Below are positions 1 to 13,000 of a DNA stretch of 64,000 nucleotides, one piece after another. The notes beneath the pieces are model-generated. The model ran no database searches. It was not told where the DNA came from and was given only the letters and a program-made list of their open reading frames with translations. Every line of letters starts with the position of its first letter. Position 1 is the stretch's first letter. Source of the DNA: Skeletonema tropicum (Eukaryota > Bacillariophyta > Thalassiosirophyceae > Thalassiosirales > Thalassiosiraceae); contig CM074142.1 in assembly GCA_037178625.1 (NCBI GenBank), forward strand, positions 124,001-188,000, in the 5' to 3' direction. Made by a program: the position numbers and the translations under genes.

Positions 1-18
1 GGTAGGCTAACTTCACCT

Positions 19-1208
19 TTACCGTTTGGTCCAACGGAGCGATCCTCCCTCGATACCGTCTTGGACTGCCACCTTGACTTCATTTTGACTTTCATCTAGC
101 CAATGGTGCTTTCTTGCAGTGCTCAAAAGCTTTCGTTGACCTTCGACTGTTGTCACATTAGCAGTTAATGCCTCTGATATTTCTCTTTTCGTTTCATCTG
201 TGCCACTACCATCATCTCCGTTGAGTACGTCGATTAAGTGTGATAGCTCTGGAACATACGTGAATGGCAATCCGTAAGCCACACTAGTCCTCGCTTCTTC
301 ACTGGATGCAATCAATGACATATGAGTTGCATTGACTGGTTCTGTCTTCTCCTGTTATTAATGTGGAGTAGCATCAATCAAGTGTTAGTTGTGAGTTCAG
401 CAACGGATCTATAAATCAATATTCGTATAATCGCACAGTGAGCAATTATACAAATCAAGTAGCATGATGTAGTTTGGCTGCAGCAATCGATCGACGAATC
501 AATATTACCAAAATTGTACAGTGATCAAATTTACAAATTCGTTCTGTGCAACATCGCAATCGATCAACGAATCAACATTCCCAAATTTGTACAGTAATCA
601 ATTTTACAAAATGGTTCGTTGCGCAGATTCAACAAAAGTAAACTCACGCAATTTTCCGCGGAATCATCCTCCGCTGCTTTCTTGCTGAAGTGTAAGTGTA
701 TCTGACTGTCGTTCATTTCTTTGTTGTCGCCGGATTTACCCGTAGCCACCAGTTTCAATAGCCCGAGTATCTTCTCTTGCTGTGGTACCGCTTGATTTAC
801 ATTCTCCGCTACCAATTTGCCTTCTGGATCCAAATGGGTGAAGCAAACGAAAACCGTAGCACTAATTTTTGTTGGCAGGCCCGTATTTGTGCCTTTGATG
901 TAATGCTCAGGTCGATCTTCCTCGACTTGCTGCGTAGTCGTTTCTGTACCTGCTGTTGGTTTGTCAGGGGTGATAACGTTGTTGGTGGTTGGTCTGGTGA
1001 CAGCCTCGGCAGTATGATCGGTAGGTGTGTTATTCTTTCCGGGGGTGTTCATCTGATTGTCTGGCGGACTCGTTGTCTCCTTTAACGTGCTTTTTGCGTC
1101 CACAGCTTCAGCTGCAGATTCAACTGCAGATTCAGTTGCATCTGTAGCTTCAGGTGAGTTCATGGTGTCGTCGTTATCGTGTTCAGTTGGATGTTGTTCG
1201 TCGGTCAT
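19..1208 (-). pseudogene. Truncated two-exon paralogue of the 1251-aa gene at 49.7-53.7 kb
   Basis: Exon 1 is 1208..648 (ATG at 1208, 187 codons, ending at a GTGAGT donor). Exon 2 starts after an AG at 345 and stays in phase to a stop at 19-21, about 295 aa in all. Exon 1 is Ser/Thr/Asp-rich, then has the block KLVAENVNQAVPQQ, which matches KLVAENVNQAVPDQ in the distant gene. Exon 2 matches its exon 2 (AYGLPFT, ALTANVTTV, RKLL, ARK). Both genes place intron 1 at the same phase-0 point, and both exon 2s open with T-x-P-V. Identity ends abruptly after about residue 288, where a novel tail runs into a stop; the rest of the family protein is absent from the visible sequence. It is therefore probably a truncated copy, although a further exon beyond the window start cannot be excluded. 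The function of the family is unknown. Confidence 0.65.
346..647 (-). repeat. Intron with three ~57-bp repeat cores spaced 73-83 bp apart
   Basis: Repeat cores start near 401, 484 and 557 on the plus strand. Each begins like CAATCGATC, runs through GAATCAATATT and ends in an imperfect palindrome of the type AATTGTACAGTGATCAAATT. The homologous intron at 52742-52946 carries two copies of the same core. Sequence flanking the cores (GGAGTAGCA, TCAAGTGT) is also shared by the two introns. Confidence 0.7.
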
Positions 1209-1864
1209 GATTTGGTGGAGCGCTGTTGCGTTTTATGCGAGATCTGTGCGAGCGAGATCTGTGTGCAGAAATTTGCACTTGAAGTCAGTCCATAGGATAC
1301 TTATTGCCATAGTAGACAAATTATCCCTTTCCCCTGACCCGACAACATTTTCTATCAGACAGACGGCGAGATCTCTCAGCCATCAACGTCACCCTCTAGA
1401 GCTACCGGACGTTTTCGGGTGCCCAACGCTCGCTACTTAGGCTATTGCAGCACATGTCGCTTAATGACTTGAATCCTATTTTTCGCTTCGAATGACGTAA
1501 CTTGTGAGTTGTGGAATTTTTTGATGACGTTTTCCGAAACAAACATGAAAGATTTTTTCGCAAAACAGAACTTTTGCGAAAAATATTGCGAAAAATTCTA
1601 ACGTAGGAACTCATACATTTTCAATGATTCGAAAAAATATTTTCGGATAGGCTTTTTACAAGGGGGCGACGGGGAAGCCCCCAGAATTGGGGTTCCCTGC
1701 GTGCGATGGGCGGTGGGCGGTACGGCACGAACGCTCCTCAAGTCACAAAATCGTCACAACCTTGCGAAAACTAACTTTGCGAAAAACACAAGTTAAGGAC
1801 GCTCTACTCCGTAGAGTCTATTGGAGCACTGTACACGACTTTAAGACGGACCACTGCTAGATAC
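1209..1864. other. Intergenic, no gene seen
   Basis: This is an AT-rich spacer between a minus-strand and a plus-strand gene and presumably holds both promoters. Visible structure is limited to repeated TTGCGAAAAA words near 1560-1590 and a short GGGGGC/GCCCCC inverted repeat near 1660-1682. No coding signal is supported. Confidence 0.5.
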
Positions 1865-4800
1865 ATGTCAAAAAGCCAGCCTGCTGCCTCGGTGTCACGG
1901 CCCGAGCCCGTGTCCATAAAACAATGGATTGTCGGTGCCGTCGACTCTCTGAGATCAAGTGGCGGAGGGGACAAAAATCTGGATAGAATAATTTGTTCTC
2001 ACGAGTACATATCTTGTGCATTGAAAATTGCTCATTCTCTGGCAGATCAGCTGTCTGCCGTCGAGGAAGAAAGGGGGTATAGAGACAAAGAAAAGAGCAG
2101 CGATTCTCAGCACAGTAGAAATGACGATGAGTTAATAGACACGATAGAAAAGTCGTGGTCGGAATACATTTCTGTTTACTGCACGAAAACGAGAGTGACG
2201 GAAGAGAAGAAGGATGAATCAAGCCTGAATAATAATTATATAGGCAACCAAAGAGATGCCGATTTTGAGCCGCTTCCCTACAATGGTGAGAATCCGGATC
2301 CTGATGATTTTCAGCATTTGGCGCGGCAGCTATCGACGTTATTATGTGACAGCGGTAGTAAGAAACAGCCTTTCGATTATTTGAATGTTCGGGGTGCTAT
2401 ATTGAATGAGGAAGCAGTAGAAGGGAGACCACTGAGCGCTAACGGAAAGACGGAGATACGCTCTTTGGGGATCGCCTTTTACGAACTATTTTCGGGAGGG
2501 CAATTCACAGGAGAAGCGGGGATGGCGCAACAACGAGCGGCACAACCATCCAGATGTGCTACTCGGTCTCCACCATTCATCCCGTCGGAGCAGACAGCTC
2601 TAGCTGCACCGTCGCCTGCATTGGAAGCAAAAGACACATCTGAAGTAGACGGAGGCGATTTCTCATTAATCGATTGGGATGCTAACTGTGACTTTTTTCG
2701 CAGCAACGACGGCAATGAATTTGACAGTAACAATAATGATGGGACCGAGCTAGGCACTGATGACATGAGTGCCTTTGGGATGAATGAAGGCAATCAACCG
2801 ACCAAGAGACGGTCTACCTCCCCACTAGATGATATTTTGTACGAAAACAACGTGCCGGTCCGAACGTCATCGTCATCGACATCTGTAGAGCCTTTGAAGT
2901 TATTGGGTTTACCCGCTGCCCTCTGCGACCTGATCAGCAACATGATCAATAGAGTAGATTGGGATGCTACCGGGAATGTCAGCTGTAACGGGGGAGTTTA
3001 TGAATTCATCTCAGATGTTAGGGATGATTTGAAACTAATGATTGACTCTTCTCATGTATATCTTCACGACTTTGATTTTTCGAAGGCTGCTAGTGTTGGG
3101 TTGCAATTCGGAAGCTCGGTATTCGGCAGAGAGACAGAACTGCAGACATTGAGAGAGTGCTATCAACGGGCAATATCAAGTGACTTTCAGGTGGCCATGA
3201 TATGTGGAACATCGGGCATAGGCAAATCTGAGCTCTCTCATCAATTTGCTCGATCTGTATATGATGATGATGGCAGCATATTTTTATCTGGTCACTTCAA
3301 TAGACAGCAATCTCAGCCTCTGTGTGCCATTTGCTCCGCATTTGATGGCTATTGTGCTTGGTTGAATGACAAAGATTACTCTACGTCTGAGAAGGTAGCT
3401 ACTGCATTGAAGGAGAATATGGGGGAGGAAATAGTTAGTCTAGTCGCCGCAATGCCGAACCTGGCAAATATTCTTGGTGATAATTTCGATTCCACCAAGA
3501 ATGAGACTGCTGTTGATGCTCAAAAGAGACTGCGTTATCTCTTTTGTCAGTTTGTTGAAGTCATATCAAAGTGTCATGAGGAACCTCTGGTTCTCTTTTT
3601 CGACGATTGTCAGTGGATAGACGCGGCGTCAGCCGCCCTTCTCATCCAGCTTATTATGGCTGGATCATCTTCTAAATACCATCGCCTATTCATCTTCATG
3701 AGCTGCCGTGACGATGAATTGAGTTCTACACACCCTCTCGACCATGTGCTTTCCTCTGTTGATTGTTTTGGAGTCAAGACGACCAAGATTCATCTCACTC
3801 CTCTGAGCAAAGATGCCCTAAATGAAATGGTGTCTACTGCATTGTGTTTACTGCCGCGTATAACACGTCCTCTCGCCGACATCCTGCATCACAAAACGAA
3901 GGGAAGCCCACTTTTTGTGAAGCAAGTGATGATGGAATTGCACAAGCAGCAATTGCTGTATGTGTCTCTCTCCCAGCGTCGGTGGGACTGGGACACTGAC
4001 AAGATTCTCGACATGAAAATTCCAGAGAACGTCGCTACTTTCATTACAAAATCATTTGATCGGTTGCTTCCTGAGGTACTATCTGCATTGGTCGTTCTGT
4101 CTTGCTTTGGTAGAAGCGCCGATATTTCTTTGATAGAAGTGCTAGAAAGAGAAATAAAGCAATCACTCATTGCTCCACTTGAGGCCGCCGTCGCTGATAG
4201 TGTGCTGGGGAAAAAGGACGGCAAATTCTACTTCATGCACGATAAGCTACAGGAAACCGCATACAATATGATGCCACCAGAGGAACGCTGTCTTCATCAC
4301 AATCTTTATGGGCAGGCGTTAGGTTTTGTAGTTGTGAGAGAGGAGGACGACAGATTTCTACTATCCGCCGCCACGCAAATCAATTTTGGTGGACCACAGG
4401 CTGTCATCGATAGCAATCAAGCTTTCGCGGCTGCGAGTCTGAATTTAGATGCTGGGAAAAAAGCCATGAATATGCTCGACTTCTATGCGGCCAATGAATT
4501 TTTCAATAACGGCATTTCTTACCTGAGAAGCGGACACTGGATCGAGCAATATGATTTCAGCTTGGAATTGTTTAATTTGGCAGCCAAATGTGCCTTGATG
4601 AATGCGGACCACGAGAGACTCAAGATGCTCACAGGAGAAGTCATACGTCACGCAAGATGCTTTAAGGACAAATTTCGAGCTGTTTGCATTTCGATTACTC
4701 TGCTTTTGCGGTCATCGAAGTTGTCCAAAACGATGGAAGTAACTAGCGCTAATTTATCAAGTCTCGGAGAGGAACTGCCGCTGGCGGTCACACAAGATGA

Positions 4801-6270
4801 CATCCAATTCCAGTCGAGTCATACGAAGTCGCTACTCGCTGGTCTATCAGATGATGCTTTGCTGTGCTACCCTGCCATGTCAAACCCTGCAAAGATCATG
4901 GCAATGGAGCTCTTCAGCAAGCAGTTCATTAATTGTGCTTTCTATGGCGATAGCAATTCAATGCCAATTATTGCATTAAAGATGGTGCAGACTTCCTTAA
5001 CTCATGGTATGAGTCCATTGGCGGGTGTAGGATTTGCCCTCTACGGCAATTATTTGGCTCTTGCAAGAGGAGAAGTTTCAGAGGGATATCGCTATGTCAA
5101 GTTGGCACCATCACTGATGAAGCGCATGCCTTCAACTGCGCATGACGGTGAAGTCATGTACTATTCTGCGCACACAAAGCTACGCGTTGAGCCGATGCAG
5201 AGCGCAATCGATCACTACTCTGAGGCCTATAAAATTGCCATGGCTTCAGGTGCGACGTGGTTTGCGTTCGGGTGCTCTTTTCTATATGATAATTGCAGCT
5301 TCTGGTCAGGCAAGAAGTTGGACCTAGTTATGATCTCGATGAAAGACACGATGAAGCAAATGATCTTCTACAAAAATTTTGTGATGCTAACGCTTGAGCG
5401 GCCTATCTTCAGTTTATCGTTGCGATTGACGGGCCAATCTGATGAGCATCAACGTGGTCATCTGACCAATGTATTCGGTGAATTCTACAGCGAAGAAGGC
5501 ACATCCACCAAGCTTCCAGTGGTGTTGCTCACTATCTGTTTCACTCAATTTTACGAAGGTCTCATTTTTCGTGAAGTTAACAAGACGAGGGACTCTCTCC
5601 AAAAGTACTTATCTGTACAGGGCCTATCAACGGGCATCATGTCAAATCCAGGTGATTTTTTCCGGATATTGTGAGTCTCAGCGAGATGCTTGACATTTTC
5701 TCTTTACTTCTGCCTCTTACTAACGTTTTTGAAATTCTTTTCGCACACATAGTTACGCCGGTCTCGCTTCATTCTGGATTGGGAGAGAAACGAATGACGA
5801 GGAGTTGATAAGAAAGGGGACTGAGTGTAAAGATAAGATTGAGAAGCTGGTCGTTTCTGCATCAACATGGAATTTCCAGAATAGTGAGTGCCGTATTACC
5901 CACTCGTTGTCTTTCTCTTTGCTTTAGATTCTGTACGATATATCTTATACGTTGCTCTCTAATATTTACTGCTGTGTTCGCAGAGGCCTATCTGCTCCAA
6001 GCCGAAGAGCAATTCTGCCAGAGAAACTTTGATGTTGCAGAAACACTGTATGATGCTGCAATATTCAGTTCCAAGACTCATAAGTTTTTGAATGAAGAGG
6101 CATTAGCAAACGAATTGGCTGGACACTTCTATCTAGAGACCGGTAGACAAAACGAGTCAGTTCCTTATTTCATGCAGGCGTTTGAGAAGTATACTGAATG
6201 GGGTGCTGTCGCAAAGGCAGTTTCACTTCCAAAATACTTTCATACACGACGGGCGGAATGTATCTCGTGA
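1865..6270 (+). CDS. AAA-ATPase/TPR signalling protein with degenerate kinase-like N-terminus (PknK/COG3899 type)
   Basis: Three exons join in frame: 1865..5670, 5753..5883 and 5984..6270, giving about 1407 aa; the 82- and 100-bp introns have GTGAGT donors. Residues ~198-213 (IRSLGIAFYELFSGG) resemble the C-lobe of a protein kinase, but no ATP-binding loop or HRD/DFG motif is visible, so kinase activity is unlikely. An AAA_16-type ATPase follows, with the region led by FGRETEL, Walker A GTSGIGKSEL near residues 448-455 and Walker B LFFDDCQW near 576-583. The C-terminal half is helical and TPR-like, ending in the block EEALANELAGHFYLETG-type typical of this family. In known relatives this module often precedes GAF, histidine kinase or cyclase domains; none is visible here, so the protein ends after the TPRs. 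Function inferred: a STAND-like signalling ATPase. Confidence 0.8.
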
Positions 6271-7342
6271 GGTGTCAACCATCGGATATATTTTTGCAGA
6301 CAGACGATGAGACCACAACGCAACTTCTCCTCGCGACTGAGAAGTGAAATGAATTGAAGTGAAACTCTAGAGCATTACTTATATAGAGCTAGAGTGCAAT
6401 GTATTTAGAATTAGACGTTCGCCTTGGCTTCTATATCACTCTCTTGGCGTGCATTGTACAATACGCAGCAGCCCAAGCTTCGTGAATGTGATATCTTTCT
6501 TCTAATTCTAAGCATCCGAGTCTCAGATGTCAGTCTCTAACTAAGGAAAGTTAACCTTCTCACTTTTGAATCACAACCGGCCGAAGCGGATACGAAGATA
6601 ATTGACGCTAGCTCACATCCGTTACCCTCGCTGCAATCTAAGTGCTCTTCCAAAATGATCTAAGGTTTGTGAAATAGGTCTGCGTGAGTTTTATTAAGTG
6701 TTTATTTTAGTCATTACGAAGGGTTTCTTGACCTGACGTTTCTTGGTGGTAGTGGTAGCATAGCAGCTTTGCATTATGTGGAAGGATAATGCTTCGTTAT
6801 ATTAATGAAAAAAGCAGTAGAGAGGAGGACGATCGTGATCGTCCAAGTGATACGTACTAGAACTGAGCGTGACGTACACACTTGTTGATTGAATCTCAAG
6901 AGGGACGAGCACAAGATCTAGATCTCATTGGAATTGGACTTTGAAAAGCAGTGCCATAAACAATTTACATCTGACAAAAACATGAAACACATTATCTATC
7001 TACACTCTTCATCCTACGACTACAATAAGACCTACGGAGACGGAAACGCCAATTCCCGATCATCCCGCCTCTTATCTCTAGAGAGCAAAGATAGCGCGAT
7101 GATGATGGGATTATATGGTTGCTACTTGAGGGCAGGCCCAGCTGGGCTGCTCAAACTAAACTTGCCGTCTTGTTCCTGACCTGCTAGTAAAGGCCTTATG
7201 TCAGCAGTCTCTGCTTGATTCGAGTTGCGCTGGATGTATGGGCGGTGGCTGTGTGCTTGCGATAGCCTTCGAAGAAATAAGTGTATAAATATACGTTTAA
7301 GATATGATGATGGGTCTGTCGATTTTGTGTGGACAAGTCGAG
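6271..7342. other. Intergenic, no gene seen
   Basis: This is spacer between the ATPase gene and the left end of the TACCAGT transposon. A short open frame at 6928..7179 has no recognisable features and is not called. No RNA gene or strong repeat was recognised. Confidence 0.5.
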
Positions 7343-8534
7343 TACCAGTCTAAAACTAGTTTGTTCCTTAAGTTTCAGGGTATCTTTGCACTCTTCGATC
7401 TCGGTCAATTTCCAGCCGATTAAGCCGCCCATTGAAGCTGACTGCGGCTGAGGTAATGCTCATTCGTGTACGTCCAATTATCACTATGATTGGTCGGGTA
7501 TTGACTGAGATCGAAGCACTCAAAGAATGTAATATTGATTGATTTGGACGCTTTTAGACCCCGAATCAGTCTGTTCCTTTATCGCTAATATTCATCTTTT
7601 TACGTGATAAAATGCAGATGTTAGCGATATCTGAGATCTAATTCAATCCAAAAATTCAGGGTATCTTTAGGTATCTTTTCATTTCCATTTCACAACCGCA
7701 ACATGTTCATTCGTCGCCTCTTTGACCTCCCTCACAGTAATACGCATGGGTCCATGCCAATAAATCACTGCGCCCCGTCCTATCCACTCCCTTGCCATGC
7801 TCTGAGATGAATTTTGGGCTTGGCGGAGTCGCCAATGACTCTCAGTACACTCTGAAATGACCGTGGGTCAAAAATACATACTTCGTCTTCATGACAATAT
7901 AGTGCATATCGGGCACTGGTACTTGTCTCAAGGCTCCAATCCCGTCTTAGAAAGCGTTATTATGGTCATAGAAAAGAATGGGTGCGGTTGGGATGTTTCG
8001 CCAACCGTTATTTGGAAGATAATTTGATGTGACGTAAATAATGACTTAACCCGGGAGGGGCGGATCAAAACTAATATTGAAGCAGCAGCAGTTATCATCC
8101 AAGAATGAGGTAACGCCACTGCACCGATCAATAAAAGATTCTTCAAACGATTTGAGAGTTTCATCCAACGTGTGATAACTCTCTAGAGGGAGACAAATGT
8201 TTGGAGATTTCTTGGGGGGAGAGTCATGGATTGGAGAAAATCTTACTTGTGTCTGCAGTCTGTAGACTCTATTGCTTCACGTTAGTGAAAAGATCCATCA
8301 TGACTATAAAATGTTTCGAGGCAAAAAAACAACGACGATACCGTGGTAGTTTATTATTTATCATGCTTGTATATATCTTATTATACACAAGTGGGACGGG
8401 AGATAAGTGGGAATGGTGGTGGAGTCGACTATGAGGAGTGTTATAGGTGGTTGATCAAGTGAAGACGACAGATTGTGATAGGTTGTGTCTATAATTAGTA
8501 ATGTGCCTATGTGATGGCCAACTAATTAGACAAT
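7343..8534. repeat. Left subterminal region of the transposon, inverted match to 16718-17933
   Basis: This is about 1.2 kb of non-coding sequence between the left terminus and the 3' end of the accessory gene. It matches 17933..16718 in reverse complement over most of its length, with small indels. The match includes the GCCGATTAAGCCG segment, the GACCCCGAATCAGTCTG segment and the stretch around ATAACTCTCTAG. No separate gene is supported. Confidence 0.8.
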
Positions 8535-9896
8535 TCAAACTCCTACAATGTCGATCTCTTCGTCTTCTTCTTCGTCAGATGATCCGGCTTCTGATCCAGC
8601 TTCCAACTCGTCTTCATATTGCGTCACAAACTCTTCTGCTTCCTCCAAAGAAGAGAAGTGCTTCCGTGCCACCATCATCTCTTTCAACTCAAACATCGGT
8701 TCCCGGTCGGCCATGATATCCTTCATATCCTTTAGAGGCTGCTTCTTCGTCGGGATGGAGGCGTCTCCTTTCTTCCATCTCACACCAATCCATGTCTTCA
8801 GCTCAGCGTTCGTGGTGGGATTATCGTGTTTGCCAGCAGTCAATAATAGTTGGTGAGCATCTAGAATCTTCTGCAATGTAGCAGCCTTCTTCTTGAGACT
8901 TTGGTATTTCTCATCCGCCTTTCGTCGCCTCTTCACCTCCATCAAATCTAGGACTTCTTGGTCAAGTGCAGCGTGTCCGCATCTGTACAACAAACCGCCA
9001 GTGATTCTTTGGTTTCCAATATGTTCCAGTTTCGAACTCAACGATTCAACATTTTGCTGTTGCTGCACCCGTGCCTCCTGGAGACGTGTGTTCCTGTCGA
9101 GCTGTTGGGCATAGTCCATGGCAATCATACCAGCAGTTCCCTCCGATACGTTGAGACCTAGAGCATCGATGTCGACGTATGATGCACCTGCAGAAGTAGT
9201 TGAAGTCGATATGGAAGTGGCACGTTGGAGGATTCTTGGGTCGTGAATGAGCGCACGGTTCAAGTGCAGCCATCCTAGACGGAGCAAAGCATTGCGGTTT
9301 GTTTCTTCCCGACCAAATGAAATGGGGAAAACTCGGTGGAGTAGAGGGAGTATATCACTCCTCCTCAATTGCTCAGCCATTCTCATTCTCCTTCGGTAGC
9401 TAATGAGAGCATCCTTTGCTCGTATCCATTCCAATTTGTAGGTACCGTTCTGCTCGTGGGTGTCGCCTAACTGCCAAAATTCGGTTCCATTACACAATCC
9501 GAGTGTAAGGTCCCAATATGGTCTACCAAATTCATCCAATTGATTGGCATACTTGAGAACTTCGTAAGATAATTGTTCCGCCTCGTTGTATAGTTTCTTC
9601 CTCTCTCCATAAACAGCGGCACGATTTTGTCCTGAGAGTGCATTCACTTTCTCGGCGTATGAGTCGACGATTGAATCTTGTAGTGCCTTCATCTCCGGTG
9701 TCAATTTTTGGGACGGAGGCGGAGGTGCAGCAGATTCATGTTGATTCTTCTTCTGCCGCCTAGATTTTGGCTGCCGACTGTCATTATTACTATTGCTATC
9801 ATCTTTATGACGGCGCTTGCGTCCACCAGCATCTAACGGCCGTTCCCCTTCGGCGTGCGGGAGAGCACCGCGACGGCGTGGAACTCCTGTCGGTAG
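8535..9896 (-). CDS. Transposon accessory protein, SAP-like C-terminal segment, start codon lost
   Basis: The reading frame is open from about 9930 to the stop at 8535. The first in-frame ATG is at 9692 (385 aa), but the conserved frame extends 64 codons further upstream of 9704. At 9896 the sister copy has ATG CCG ACG, where this copy reads CTA CCG ACA, so the ancestral start appears lost; an upstream exon is the alternative. The protein has a basic Ser/Asn/Lys/Arg-rich N-terminus, a helical middle, a SAP-like helix-extended-helix segment near LKTWIGVRWKKGD (about 88 residues from the end) and a very acidic tail ending DIVGV. It is probably a nuclear DNA-binding partner of the candidate transposase that diverges from it. 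No catalytic motif was recognised. Confidence 0.6.
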   Translation of the reverse strand, partial: LPTGVPRRRGALPHAEGERPLDAGGRKRRHKDDSNSNNDSRQPKSRRQKKNQHESAAPPPPSQKLTPEMKALQDSIVDSYAEKVNALSGQNRAAVYGERKKLYNEAEQLSYEVLKYANQLDEFGRPYWDLTLGLCNGTEFWQLGDTHEQNGTYKLEWIRAKDALISYRRRMRMAEQLRRSDILPLLHRVFPISFGREETNRNALLRLGWLHLNRALIHDPRILQRATSISTSTTSAGASYVDIDALGLNVSEGTAGMIAMDYAQQLDRNTRLQEARVQQQQNVESLSSKLEHIGNQRITGGLLYRCGHAALDQEVLDLMEVKRRRKADEKYQSLKKKAATLQKILDAHQLLLTAGKHDNPTTNAELKTWIGVRWKKGDASIPTKKQPLKDMKDIMADREPMFELKEMMVARKHFSSLEEAEEFVTQYEDELEAGSEAGSSDEEEDEEIDIVGV

Positions 9897-10085
9897 GGGG
9901 GAGCAAGCCCTGTGTTTTTTGGGGAGTCACGAGTGGTGCGCGCCAAGAATTTTCTCAAAATTTTTTGACCATGGCCAAAATTGGCCATCGCCTGATCGGA
10001 GTAAGAAATAGGACCCTTTGGCAGCTTATTCTCTGTTATTATTTGTTTTCATACTTTGAAACTGTTGGGGCGCATAGACGGGGGT
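9897..10085. promoter_or_regulatory. Divergent promoter region of the transposon
   Basis: This short interval separates the accessory gene (minus) from the candidate transposase gene (plus) and must contain both start regions. No confident TATA box or initiator can be named from the sequence alone. Confidence 0.35.
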
Positions 10086-13000
10086 ATGGTCTATGCGCCC
10101 CAAGAGTTTGGTGGGCTCAAGTGCTCACCCTGTGGAGCTTTTGTTGCCAAACCAGCCAATTTTGTCGACAAAACTCCGATCTACAAAAGACTCAACGCAT
10201 CGGAGAGCTCTCCGATGCAGCAAAGAGCTGACGATGCAGCAAAAGCAATGATGGAAGAGAGTAATGATGATACCACGATGGCGGCCGGTGCCGAGGCAGT
10301 GCCAAAGCAAAAGAGGAGAAGGACGAAGAGCGGTATTAGCCGCAAGCCAAAGGGTGGCAAGCAGAAGAAATCCAACGCACCGCATGCCCCGAACGTCCCT
10401 CGGAACCCATCACAGCCAACACAGGCGCCGACGTCAGATAATAATACGGCAGATCCAAGAATATTCAATCTGAAGAGGGCAACGCAAAGGCGAGATAAGC
10501 AAATAGAAGTATTGTCTGCTGATAACCAACAACTGAAAAGGAAAGTCGAGACTACCGCAAGAGAAATTCAATCGGTTGAACGTGAGACTGCAATGAAAGT
10601 GAACGCCATTGAGAAGGGGGCAGAGAAAGTGCACGAGAGGGCTGAAAAGAAGATGAAGCGTGCAGCAGAGGTGACGACTACAGCTAATGTCAAAATGGCC
10701 GCCGCAGCAAAAGCAGCTACTGACGCAAAAGAGATGAAGAAGGAGGCTTCAAAAGAGAAGACTATCGCAACAAAGGAGAGGAAGCAAATCAATAACAATA
10801 AATTAGCAGTTGCAAACAAGTCAAACAAACAGTTAGCAGCAAAAGATGAGTTGATAGCGGCAAAAGATGAGATGATACGTGAACTGAAGGAGAAATTGAG
10901 GGCATCACAGAAGGCTGTCAAGGAAGCAGAGGCGAGGGAAGCAAAGGAAATAGCAGCGCGGAAAGAAGTGGAGAATTCACTTCAGGATATGGAAGCAAAG
11001 TTGGCGAGGATGGAGGCAATGTTGCAGGAACAACTTGCAGCAGGACGAATAGTTATCAAGAAAGAATCTATGAAGGGAACAGGATTTAAGAGATGGTCGG
11101 AAAAGATTGTCCAACTCATCATGGAGTATTTGGTATGTGTTGTTCAAAATGTTTATTATTATTATGTACTTGATTCAACTAATCAAAACACTGCTGCATT
11201 ATTATTATTACACAATAGGTTGCCGGAGGCTCTCCAACAGCGTTTAGCAAGATACTGCTGGCATTCCTTAAAATAATGCAACCTGAATCTACCGTTGAAG
11301 AACTGCCAAGCATTTGGTTCATCCGTCGAATGAGAACAGTTCTCGCCATTGTTTGCCAGCTAATGTCGGCGTACCGTGCTGCCAAGGCGGAGCGGTGGGG
11401 TCAGCTCAATTGTGATGAAACAAAGCGCCATCAAACAGAATACCTCAATCTGATTTTGAGTTGTGTAGAAGAGTCATGTGAGGGGATGCCAGCTGAGTAC
11501 AAACCAATTTTAATGTCTGCGTGCATTCTTCCCGAAGACGGAACATCAGTGGCACAGCGTGATGCCATTGTATCTTTCCTTGATGAGATGAATACTTGGT
11601 TGGACGAATGGGCAACCCTTACAGAGGAGAAGTTTCCGGGGTTTACGCATGACATCATCAGAAATGGTCTTACACTCTCCAAGCTTGTTCAGGGCGGTCT
11701 TGTTACACAGGACACTTGCAATGGCGCAAGCAAGGGGTCCGACCTCATTGTAAATGAGATCAAACTTTCGGCCGCAGCTGCTGGTATTTCGGAAGATCAA
11801 TGGCTCGTCATCAAGACACACTGCCATCACCATCTTCGTAACATTTGGTGGAAGTGGATGGAGGACAGTCTCTCGAAGTACCTCCGCGACGCTTTGGAAG
11901 GATCACTAGAAGAAATTGATCCAAGGATGAGAATTAGCACCAAGATTTCTGATATTATTCGAGCAGTTGATAAAGCATTTAGTCTCCCAGCAAACTACCC
12001 AAAAGGAAATGGTAAAGAATTCCTGCATTGGCTGGAGAAGTACCATCCAGGAGCATTACTTGTTCCGACGCTACGGAGTGCGGGGTCTCGTCATGATCTG
12101 AATGTGGAAGGAGCAGGGGCGATCTACTACAACCGCAATCTATACATCCAGTTCCTTGACGAACAGCTTGCGACTCCAAATGCAAGTAACATTCTTCAAG
12201 AGAATCTCTTCATCATTCTCTCAAGTGAAGAAATGATAGCATTATGTCGCCTGTGCTCCATTTTCCACTTTGCATTCAGCTTACCGCTCCGATGGCTTGC
12301 AGGCAACACGCAAGACTTAGCAAAGTATGGCTGGTCTGTCTTTTCTATGTCAAGGGCACTGAATACATTCGAGAAGGCAATGGAGTCAGTGATTGGAGAC
12401 GCAGACTTTATTTTAGACGAAGATTGGATTATGAATGTCTTTAAAGATATCGCTGATGTGAGTAGTCTAGTCTTGTATCATGTGATTGCTTTGTCATATA
12501 TTCGACTCACAATTCGTCTCACATCTATTTGTCATCTATCATCTACCGCAGGACATCCCTCAATTTAAAGAGCATTTACAATACGCTTTTGATTTGAAGA
12601 AGTCCTCTACTGTTGACCGTAAAACTAAAGTTATGAGTGGTGCACAACTTCGTTCGGAACTATTCAAACCTGAGAGAGAAGAGAACCAAAATACTGATGA
12701 ACTCGTGAAGAAGATGGCTAAAGTGGCAGCTGAGTGTATATTAAAGGAAATGCATGATCGTAAGAAGCACACTTGGGAGCACCTTGATAGCCAGGATGGG
12801 CCATTGAGCATGAAACATGTCACGGACGAAATGCATCAAGCTGGCTTAGGCAAATTTGCAGTTAATGATGTGGCAGAGCGGCCATTTGGGGCACTCACCC
12901 AACAGATGGAGGCCTTCGTGACACTTGTAGGTATGAATGCTTCTGCGGTTGGCCAGGCGCGCATCAATGGTGATTTCTATCGAGTCGAGACAGAGCTTCA

